From Carposina sasakii (lineage: Eukaryota; Arthropoda; Insecta; Lepidoptera; Carposinidae), in NCBI GenBank assembly GCA_014607495.2, contig CP053150.1:9444495-9508494 (forward strand): a DNA stretch of 64,000 nt. Direction: 5' to 3'. Positions 54,363 to 64,000 of this stretch are shown here, piece by piece (the stretch's first letter is position 1; every line of letters begins with the position of its first letter). The notes under the pieces were generated by a model. It searched no databases and had not been told where the DNA came from. It was given only the letters and a program-made list of their open reading frames with translations. The translations under genes and the position numbers were made by a program.

Positions 54363-57300
54363 GGGAGAAAAAACACGAACGAAAAAACGAAAATCTCGAG
54401 GAAAATCCAGCAATCGGGAAAATCCTCAGGTATACCTGTAAGGGCGTTTTCGGGGAGGGAAAATAGCAAAAAAAAAATTGCGCGCGCAAGCGAAGCGACC
54501 TGATTGCACTTGGGAGTGAAAGCATTCGTAGAGTGACTCATAAGGTATTTTCTATAACTTACCTACTTAAAAATTTTAAGCACCACCTAAAATTCTATCC
54601 CATTCCCTACACCAAACCCAACGTTCTTTTTTAAGGGTATAAGAAATAATAATATTTTGAACATTGCCAACCCTAGTCCTTAAACAACAGTCCATGTTAC
54701 GTGTCTCCAATATCGGAAATGTCAGCCGCGACGCATTGATCACGATCCACTGCGATTGTTACGCAATCAAATTGTATGCGATAGCGAACTAAACTGCGCA
54801 CCACATCGAAGCCGTCGGTCGACGTATATTGGTATCGAAGGTCTACTACTTGCCTACATCTATGTACACACGCCTTAACAATACACCAGCTCAATTAGGC
54901 TTATTTGCATATAATAAAATTAAACAAACACTAATGAGTTTCACATTGTCATATACCAAAGGCCCAGGTAGGGTCGGGGATAATGTTCAAAATTCCTAAT
55001 TGCTATTATTTTACTAATATCAAAGTTTGTGAGAAAATGAAGATGGTTGATATTCATTTAAGCAAAAACTTCCACAAGGAATGTGTATATGGCTTATATA
55101 ACAAAATAATAGATATTAAGGTCTATTTACGGTCATGTAAACAAAGTGACGAGTATGAGCTAGTAACAAGCAAGCCATTTATAGGCTTTCTGTCTTTTCG
55201 TGGTACTGATAGACGATGACGATGTTTGCTTGTATGTATGTAGAACGTAAAATTATGAAATCGTTTAGCAAACAAAACATCAATGGAAAAAAGCCTTTTT
55301 CAAGATGTTTACGTGCCTACTCATGCCCTCAACTGTCCCTGTAATAGTGCTACATGTTTGAATACACACCCTTTTAGAGGATTGCTTTAAAAACTCAAAG
55401 GGCATTCAGTTCAAATCAGAGGGTCATTTTACTTTGTTCATTGTTCGTTACGGCCGACAGTCTCAGTTTACTTTGCTGTTAACGTTTTTATGTGAAGCCG
55501 GCTTAAAACGATTATCGTTTCTGATACAATGACAAAAATCAATATCTCGCTATGTGTACCGGCCCTTATATTTGCAGTGGACTGTCAATGTGGTAATTGG
55601 TAGATGAAGCTCTTTTGGCCACGTAGTTTGGGCGTAGCCATTGTGACATAGAACATAGAAAACGTATGGTGTGATGACACGCGTTACAAAACTGGACGAC
55701 AGGACTTTTGTTTCACATTGTTGATATCCTACTTATTACCTACCTACCATATATATACTTTATAAGTACTAATAACTAGGTGTATGATACGTAGGCATTC
55801 TCCTGATACCATTAATTAAATTTGATCAAACGTAACTTACTACGAGTATAAGGATAATAGTAATTGTTCTAGGTAAACAGAATCACAAGTAAATGGACTT
55901 CCTTTATTAAAGTTAAATTGCATTGGTAGGAGTGTTTTAAAGGATTGATGTAAACGGATTTTATTGAATGAAGGCGTTAATAACTAGGTGATTGTACCTG
56001 CTTAATTGGTCTTATTATTGATATCTTTTTATTTAAATTATGTTTTTATTTAAATTTCCTAGACACATCAATTTGGGGTGCTATATTTTCTACTGTAAAT
56101 TTAAGACTCAAATAAATCTTCACTACAACAAAACTAACATCATTAAACTGCTAAAAGTGTAAAGCTGCAGTACCTATCAAAATACACACAGCCCACAGCT
56201 ACCTTAATTTATCACTAAAGCCGTGTAATGAAGTGGATTGCCTAGCGCATTGCCTGCGACCGTGTTCACAACAAATTAGGTAAATTTGCTAATAATTTCC
56301 TAATGAAAGTGCGATCCCAACGTGGTTAGCTAAATTGCATGCAAATGCATGCGATCCACTCCATTAGGTTACTTAGAACGTTAAGAGAAAGTAATATACA
56401 TACCTACATAAATAACTGTTATGGTTTATTTTGTAATTGAATGTACCTAAATATGTACGAGTAAGTAATTAGTCACAGCCTCGGGGTTTTAAAGCTTTTG
56501 CATTTCTCTGGTCGCTTCTGATGATCTTGGAGTTGCAGTGGCGAGAGCGAGTGATGGGAACCCCAGAAAATTACGACTGTTCAGGTAAAATCAGAACCAA
56601 CTCTTTTTTATTAGTAAACAATGTCCTAAACATTACAGAGTTTATAATGAAACGGAAGCTAGTTTTTACCATGACGGTGTACGTAGCCTACAATTAATGC
56701 GGGGAAATCGGCAATTTTCAGCATTAATCGTTTGACAATTAACGGTATTGACACTTTCTATTTAGGTATTAATTTGCTACAGGTCATTAGCTCTTAATTT
56801 GCTTTCTAGATTTTCGATTCCAGTATTATATAAGTTAGTTAACTTAGGTTAATATATGTTACAAATATATTGCCTCTGTAATATATTTCTTTATGAAAGT
56901 TACAATCGATTTTATCAATTTGTAAATCTTTTGCGTGCGGGGAAACATAAAATTAAGTCATCGAAAGGAAAATAAGGTTTAAGTTAGCAGTTCTTGTAAA
57001 AATAGCAAAGTTCACAAAACATATTTCTCGACTAATTGTAATAATATGCCCAGACCTCACCTGTATAATACTCCACCTTACCCTATAAATACTTGTAATG
57101 GCAGTACACACGGGCGGTAGTCATGCAAGTGTGACAATGTCCTCAGGCTATACGAATGATGGCTGGGTAACACGCGTGTGAAAGAATACAGGTTGGGTAG
57201 GTTAGGTATGACTTTCGCTATGTCTGTCCACAGGTGCAGTTATTAGGTAATCTTGATGTGATTGTCTCGGTGAAACAACATTCGCGGGCACTGAAATAAA

Positions 57301-58111
57301 AGCATAAAATATCCTAGAGATCTAAATTGAACGACTGTCAATTACTTGATGCTACATGATAAGGACCAGGGTTTAACATAGTAATATTATTTCTCAACCG
57401 AATCGTTAGAGGTTCGTCTCCGATACGTTTTCTCCAATAGTTTCGCGTTCGTCAAGTCACATGATGAATTGCTATTGGTGGTAGTGTGGCGACAACGAAC
57501 GTCGATGCCAAATATGTTATTGTCTAGGCACATGGACTCAACTTTTCTCTACCATATTATCATGTTTGTTATAGATTGAAGTAATTAAAACCTCCAAATC
57601 ACTGTTAGTGATTGATGACGAAAACCGCATTTAATCGTAAAGTTTCGAAAAATATAAGAACATAGAAACTTTTATCACTTTTGATTTACAACTTGAAAAA
57701 AAAAACTATTACTGGTAAAGAGACTCAGTGGTAGGTAAATAACTTTTATACTATGTAAAGATACGACGACTATGCAATTCAAGTATAAAAATATAGCGAA
57801 ACTAGTACGTACCTACACCCAGTCCTACATACAACTTGTAAAGTGGTGGATTGGCGTGAAGTACGCTAATCCGACGTACGCTTCAAGCGCTGCAACTATT
57901 TACATAATGAGATCAGCGTACATCATGCATACGGAGCGCTTTGATTGACGATGCTCCCAGCGACATTAGGCTAGATGGTTCTGGCGGTGGACAAATTAAT
58001 CCAGTGTCTGCTATGTTAATAGGAGGAATTGTTTTCCTTCAGTACATTGGAGTATAAACAGTCGCATGCAAGATAATCATTGATCTTGTGAAAACATAAA
58101 AATAGCTGTGA
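54363..58111. other. No gene recognised
   Basis: A stretch at 54360-54510 (gaacgaaaaaacgaaaatct, aatcctcaggtatacctgta, attgcgcgcgcaagcgaagc) resembles a repeat but has no second copy here. Short frames elsewhere carry no motif. Confidence 0.45.
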
Positions 58112-58185
58112 TCTCGAAATGGGGTAGCCAGAACTGCAGGATCATAAAGGAGATGTTACAGCCATGTTTAACTTAGCTCATTGAT
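58112..58185 (-). repeat. Dispersed repeat B, 3' part
   Basis: The reverse complement reads catggctgtaacatctcctt, tatgatcctgcagttctggc, taccccatttcgagatcaca. Confidence 0.65.
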
Positions 58186-58202
58186 CTTGTTTAATATCAA
58201 GT

Positions 58203-58458
58203 TGGCCGCGTGGTGCCGGCAGAGTAGAATTCGTACCACCCTATGTCTGCCCGTGGTGGGTATCGTACGAGGCGATTAAGGTGGGCAGCAGGGCCTCCCG
58301 TGTTGACAACATAGTCTAAAATAAAAACTGCGTTCACCAACCCGCCTGCCCAGCGTGGTGACTATGGGCAAATACCCCCCATGGCAGTCTTGTGGCGTGC
58401 ACTGGGGGAGGCCTACGTCCAGCAGTGGACTGCAATATGCTGATAATGATGATGATGA
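58203..58458 (+). mobile_element. LINE-derived 3' end (family A), copy 7, well preserved
   Basis: Runs from gcgtggtgccggcagagtag to ggaggcctacgtccagcagt, ggactgcaatatgctgataa, then (tgatga)n. On the plus strand the last codons read EAYVQQWTA, matching the 16.36-kb copy. This orientation is sense with respect to the LINE. Confidence 0.75.
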
Positions 58459-58500
58459 ATATCAAGTAGTTCGTTCAGCATACATTTAGGGATTAGGGGG

Positions 58501-58655
58501 AAACTGACCTCTGGGCCGCGACCCACATTACCCACAGTGGGAACACTAGAGAAAAGATTAGATTTGGGCGTTAGCTGGAAACTGGCTTCTGAGCGGCGGC
58601 CCCTATTACAATAGTGGGAACACTAGAGAAAAATTTACAGTAGGTACACATGAGT
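58501..58655 (+). repeat. Two tandem units of about 78 bp
   Basis: aaactg.c.tctg.gc.gcg and agtgggaacactagagaaaa occur at 58501 and again at 58579. About 80 percent alike by eye. Confidence 0.75.
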
Positions 58656-61199
58656 GCGTATTAATAAGTTCCAAGACTTATCAATACCACCTAGTAAAGA
58701 CCTGTTAAAAACTCAGGTCCATCTTAAGTACTTACTAGCAAGAACAGGTACCTTATGTAAAGTTATTTTCTAAAGTTAGTTAATAGTTTATCCTAGCAAA
58801 ACCATGGATAAAACCAGCAAGATCTTCATACATCTCTTTCTCATATAAGTACCTAGTTTCAAAGGTCGTCAACGCCTGTAAGAATAAATATTCTATCATT
58901 TATCTAATCTCGGCAAAGTTAAGCCAGTTCAATCCAGTTTTTCTGGTGCAAGGAATGCAGTCGCGTGCACCTGCCTTGCTGCACTTGAAATAAATCTTAA
59001 TGGACAAACTCAAGAAGGAGTTGATACAAAATATATTTCCGTTTCTCGTCTCATTGCATACATATTGATAGCAGAGGGGCAAGTAAAATCTGATTATCAT
59101 AACAAACGGACGCGCGCTCTTTTGTGAGATGGATTTGTGAGATTGCTACATTCGAGGATCAGATGCGAACCTCGTATGTGAATTTTTTCCGAACACGATT
59201 GCAATAACCTTATTTACTTAGGTACTTACTTAAAGAAAAAACCACAAAGTGTTGACCCAGTGATTTTCACGACCAAAACTAATTTAACTTTAATGATAGG
59301 TGCTGAAATGCAACCACCCGTTTAGGCCTTACTAAAAACTTCAGATACATGACGATTCGTGATAATATACTTTATTACGTGATTTGACGAACGTGCTAAA
59401 ATAATGGGATGATACAATGTTACTTCATCTAAGTATCCACCAGTGAAAATTAAGCGCCCTAGAGCTTTTCCCTACCATGAAAGTACAATTTTTTTCTGAA
59501 CCCGTGTATCTTCAATCAATTAGGTTATAGGAAAGTAGATAGAAAAATGTCAGCCATTATAACAGTATCATAATTAGATAACTGCACGTGGCATGTTATG
59601 TTGTGGGGAAGTAATTTATTTCCCGACTAACAGAAAATACCACTACATTGTGGAAAATTTATACATATTTTTCCTTAACCTACCTTTAGGAAAACTTACT
59701 TGTAAGTACATACTATAGAATTATCTTTAATGCTAACTCCCGCAATTTCGTTTGCGTGACCGTAAAGAATAATAGGCATGTTTACAGTTTTTTTTATTGG
59801 TATTTATACCGAAAGACCATAAAATAAAAATAAAAACATTTGCGAAAGAAAAGCTTCGCTAGCATGAAAACTTTCCTGGATATAATATCAAAATCACAAT
59901 TTTAGACTTGCCAAAAAACACTCCATACAAACGGCTATCACAATTATGACGTCACTCTATTAGTAACTTGTACGCGCGTGAAAGAACTTTCGTTCTACGG
60001 CTATCTAAAATATTGCGTTTATAAACTGGTCACTAAACAAAAGTTGCTGTAAATTATGCAGGTGGTCATGTGATGTAGTAATTTTCAATTAATATCACAT
60101 TTGAACAATTGGACTTGCCCACTTAACTTTGAAGGCTTATTAGGTACTACCTCATTTGGACACTTAATCAAATTGTAATTTTACAGACAGGTATGATTTA
60201 TCCTGATAAACATAAAATGTCATTATAATTCAACAATAGTAAACATCCCTATTATTCAAGTGTCATTTGTAAAGTGTTTCACAAAATTTATCTAGTAGTT
60301 TTCAGAGAAAAAGTAAAAAAAATCATATTAATACCTTATTAAAACTTTTACATCTAGTGTTTATATTAAAGTAGGATACGGAAGGACTCTTACTAATCTT
60401 GTAAGAAAACACAACATGTCTGAAATAAGTCAGCAAAAAATATATTCGAAAAGCCATACAGAAGACATTACCATGATATCGAGATATTGTCGAACGCACC
60501 CTGCATACTTAGTAAGTGTTAAAAGTCTTGAAAACATTGATGGCATCAATATTGATGCCTAAGCGTATATGAACGATACTTCAGTTTTTATGAGCAAATA
60601 TTTTAGTTCCTTTCCAAAACTTTTTCGACAATATAGCGAGATTGACAATACTTGTTATGAAAGACTGATCGTTCTTTTTGTAAGTAAACTAAAAATATGT
60701 GTAGCTCAGAGTGGATATTCCCCAAAGAACTATAATATAAAAGAAAGTTTTATTATGAAAACCTAAATAAAGCAGAAAATTGTATGTAAGAATAAGACCT
60801 CCGATATATATCCGACCTCGATAGTTCGAAGCCGGTAGAAAAATATTTTCGTTACAATTTCCATTTATTTCCCCAGACTAGAAACTGATCGTGGAATAAA
60901 ACCGTTTTCGACGAGTAAGTACTTAGAAGTCGTAACTCAAAGTGCCTACAAGTTTTCTGTGATTTGGTAATGTATTTCTATTGACACATTATACTACATT
61001 ATAAGTATACTCAAATTAATATAAAAATATAATGTTATGTACCTACAAAAATATTAGTATGAGTATAGAGATACATACTTCCATTAGTGTAGTGGGTACG
61101 TATTTAGCTCCGGAAACTGTTAATGATTTCACTTTCATCATGACACTGTTTGGTATCTTTAAGATTATCATAGCACTTCATACTACATAATAGAAGGTA
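58656..61199. other. No gene recognised
   Basis: AT-rich. The 65-codon frame at 60569-60766 has ordinary composition but no motif. Confidence 0.5.
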
Positions 61200-61440
61200 T
61201 TCCACAGAAAATAGAGTCGCGCCGCAGCAGGGATCACTCGACTTCAGAAGTTTATTCCTATTTTACTAGCGGCCGCCTACTACTTCGTCCTCCTAAGAGA
61301 GCATTACACCCGTGTGAAACCAGGGCGGGTCCCTAATTATACCTTCCTTTCACTCTCACAGTCTCACTCTATCCATTTAAAAAAATCACATCAAAATCCG
61401 TTGCGTAGTTTTAAAGATCTAAGCACACATAGGGACAGAC
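61200..61440 (+). repeat. Decayed lepidopteran dispersed repeat
   Basis: Contains gcggccgcctactacttcgt, caccatccattt-like words, atcacatcaaaatccgttgc and catagggacagacagcggga, an ending I recognise as widespread. Possibly related to the Helitron-like family. Confidence 0.45.
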
Positions 61441-62489
61441 AGCGGGAAGTGACTTTGTCGTTATGTAGTGATTAAAGTTCATCACTCTAGTTTTAAATTG
61501 GAGTTCGTTACAGTATTTCAATACGTAGGTACTTACATTCTAGATACCCGTATCTACTATCAAAATCAGATTAAAGGCACACCGGATCCGGACGTCCATA
61601 GACAACATGTGCAGCATTCCGTTGCGAACACATTTGTAATGTGTAAAATGTGTCACAGAATGTGCGTATGAAACATTGGCATATTATATGGCAAACAGTT
61701 TGCGTGACGTGTACTTTTGCACCAATGAAGATTCATTGTTAAGCTTGATAATAAGACAAGTATTAAGATCAACTGTTATCTTAGGATGGTTTGCATTATG
61801 AAAGCGAGACGTCGATAAGCAGTGTGATATCTTGCTTTCACGATGAAAATAATCCTGCTTTTGTTCATGGTGGTAGATCCAAAGGGTAAATAAAAATAAA
61901 GTCGGGTATGGTATCATCCTCAAGTCGATCCCTAACATATTAGGTATCTACGAAAAATCTAGAGGGGATTAACTATTTTACATGGCATTTTTGGGTATCT
62001 ATTCATTTTAGTGGGTCGATTAGATACCACTGGACTAAGTTTAATCAAATTGATCTGAACACTCAAAATAACGGGCATAAAATGATTTGGTTAGTACATA
62101 CATAAGTAAGTACAACTAACTAAGCCCATATGAGTATTATGCAACGGAAGAAAGTAAGTTCCACAGGTTTACAACACAACAGATAAAATAGGTAGATTAA
62201 TGTTTCAAACAGAAGTTCCGTGGACACCAACCTACGCCAGCGTTTTCCGGTGGAACTTGCGAGCGAGAAGAAACGCTGGCTGGCTTAATCAACTTGCGTA
62301 AGTTGTACGGAACCAACAACTCCAGTGCAGCTTTAGTATTGCAAAAGTTTCACGGTGAAATATGTAACAGGTTTACTTATTGCAAACTGTAAAACCGCCG
62401 ATAAATTCACGTGAGTGTTGCAGTTACACAAATTAGGTCTTAGATTTAACTTTAGATATTTAAATACATACATACATATACACACAGCT
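61441..62489. other. No gene recognised; small hairpin near 62235
   Basis: gccagcgttt (about 62236-62245) and aaacgctggc (about 62271-62280) are 10-bp perfect inverted repeats with a 25-nt GC-rich loop. Otherwise nothing. Confidence 0.45.
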
Positions 62490-62618
62490 GTATTTTCAAA
62501 AATGGGACAGCCAGAACGGCAGGCTCTATACGGCAGGTGGCACAGCCACTTATAGCATAGCGGGGTCAGATGTAAAATACAAGTTGCTAGGTCATCGCCT
62601 GAGTAAACGCCTCTGATT
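62490..62618 (-). repeat. Dispersed repeat B, 3' two-thirds
   Basis: The reverse complement carries ggcgatgacctagcaacttg, ctgaccccgctatgct, gtggctgt and ctggctgtcccattttt. Confidence 0.65.
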
Positions 62619-63928
62619 CACCCATGAACATTATGGTTTTTACTGAGGATTTCACAGAGAATTTTGCACGGGCCTCAAATGGTATAGTTACCCCACTATA
62701 TACTAGAATCTTAGGTCCACCGCAGTTATCTACCTATGCGTGTATACCCCTGGTCGGTCAGATATACGAGCACTGCAATAACTTCAGAAATAATGAGTGG
62801 TACTGAAAACAGAGCTAAGATTAGGTCGTTAAGTAGATATTCTATGTAGACTAAAGGTTGAGCATACTCGTAGATGAGAGTTAGGTATACCATTGCTCGT
62901 ATGATGATTGTAACACCACTAAAATCTAGGCGAACCGTCATTAATTTGATACCACCAAATATTTTAGCTATTTTAAGTATTTATTTTAGAACTTGTTTGT
63001 TACAAACTCATGTCAAATTCTAATTATAGATTTTTTTTATTAAACCAAGCCATCTGGTTGAAATAATAGATTTGAAATGTGTGAACTGTTTATTTACAAA
63101 AGCCAGGAATACCCCTTCGAATATTGACCTATATTGTAAGAACACCCACGGATAGCTTCTTAACTCCAAACTATTTAAATATAATTTTGCATGGCTACCC
63201 CCAAATTTGCCCATTGGCCCAAAATAGATATTTGAATTTTATCTTCAACGTTCAAATAAAGCAATAAATTTAGGCACGTAGGACTTAATTTAACTTATTT
63301 TATATGCATGTACGCTAAATGGTGTATCATGAGCATCTCCATAATTTACGATATTTTTCATTTACATACTTATGTTATTATTAAAGTGAACCCTGCCATA
63401 ATCGTTAGGCAAGATTACGTTAGCACATTTAGAAATTTATATGGGTACCAAAGGCCATCTTTACACGGATTAAGTGGCTTATACAGGACTAGGGACCGTC
63501 CAAAAAACTTCGATGCGTCCATTTTTCCCCCCTTTTTCTCAGATATTTTGGCAATAGTAAACTAAAAAGAAGTGGGTATTGCAAGTTAATGACCAAAACG
63601 GTTAAGTGTTATCTACTACATAGACATACTTCAGATAGAAGGTCTAGTTTCCCTGCCTCATAATCAAGTGAAATTTTATTTGAGAAATCTCTAGGTAGAA
63701 TACCTCTAGGTAGAATACAAGAATGCTACTTGTACAATGTAGAGTCAGCCTTAGATATTTCTTATCTAAAAGGGGCAAGCGCAAATTAATAGTAAAATTT
63801 CGTATAATAAAGTCGTGTGTATGCGTTGGCATGACACGCCAAAATTGTGTACATTACTTTTATGATCTTAGAAATCCTATTGTGACTATTTTTCAGACGA
63901 TATTTCACCAGTTCTATTTTTTTCGAAT
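62619..63928. other. No gene recognised
   Basis: Short frames only (60-85 codons), none with a motif. Confidence 0.5.
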
Positions 63929-64000
63929 CATCATCTACCTGCCCTCCTCTCATTATTTATGGGGTCGGCGCAATATGGTTTTCAAAACTCATAATGCAAA
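63929..64000 (-). mobile_element. SINE tail, cut by the window edge
   Basis: The reverse complement reads accatattgcgccgacccca, taaataatgaga, gggcaggtagatgatga, matching the tail of the SINE at 42103-42255. The tRNA-like head should lie beyond the window. Confidence 0.7.

Noticed and set aside
54266..54541. 91-codon minus frame rich in Phe, Leu, Pro
   Set aside because: Arises from A- and G-rich low-complexity plus-strand sequence next to repeat B; no motif.

Overview
The window looks like intergenic or intronic DNA from a moth or butterfly (Lepidoptera). It is AT-rich, scattered with short 'taggtacctac'-type runs, and full of repeat families that I recognise as typical of lepidopteran genomes: Helitron remnants, LINE 3' ends of the '...gcagtggactgcaata...gatgatgatg' type, tRNA-derived SINEs, and MITEs with CAGGGTG-type ends. 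I recognise no complete host gene. The only possible host exon is a 34-bp candidate near 19.83 kb. Nearly all explainable sequence is mobile DNA at different ages, and the taxonomic call rests on repeat recognition, not on a marker gene.

Two elements are intact. (1) A complete Ty1/copia retrotransposon lies on the minus strand at 21410-25822. It has 224-bp LTRs that look identical, a 5-bp ACCTG target duplication, a purine-rich tract, a primer site matching the anticodon arm of initiator tRNA-Met, and one uninterrupted 1271-codon gag-pol frame. It must be a recent insertion. (2) A 5130-bp DNA transposon lies at 28877-34006. It has about 29-bp terminal inverted repeats, a 4-bp ATTT duplication, extra copies of the end motif inside both ends, and one minus-strand gene in two exons (19 codons plus a 916-codon main exon). 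The protein has a zinc-binding-like centre and an RNase-H-like core with motifs LTADMQ, YSDTCAGQN and GHTHMEVDSMHSAIE. I cannot place it in a named superfamily, so it is the best candidate for an undescribed system.

Layout: 0-0.9 kb, decayed LINE 3' end; 1.1-1.6 kb, Helitron-like repeat and a fold-back MITE; 3.9-4.1 kb, short retroposon with 13-bp target duplication; 6.4-8.4 kb, mosaic of LINE, repeat B and Helitron pieces including helicase coding remnants; 9.9 kb, CAGG-type MITE (second, inverted copy at 37.7 kb); 12.9-18.7 kb, LINE ends, a PIF/Harbinger-like deletion derivative carrying a transposase N-terminus, a 104-bp near-perfect hairpin and a possible hAT-like MITE; 21.4-25.8 kb, copia; 27.6-28.0 kb, long-TIR MITE; 28.9-34.0 kb, the intact DNA transposon; 34.2-38.0 kb, a cluster of same-orientation repeat-B fragments; 42.1-42.9 kb, a SINE and a CAGGG-type MITE; 46.0-47.4 kb, a (TA)n run and a second copy of the first LINE carrying a tiny nested retroposon; 51.9-52.6 kb, a tandem array of tRNA-like SINE units with 324-bp period; 53-64 kb, sparse repeats, ending in a SINE cut by the window edge.

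Coordinates of decayed repeats are approximate. Assignments to TE families rest on motifs read by eye; no database search was possible.
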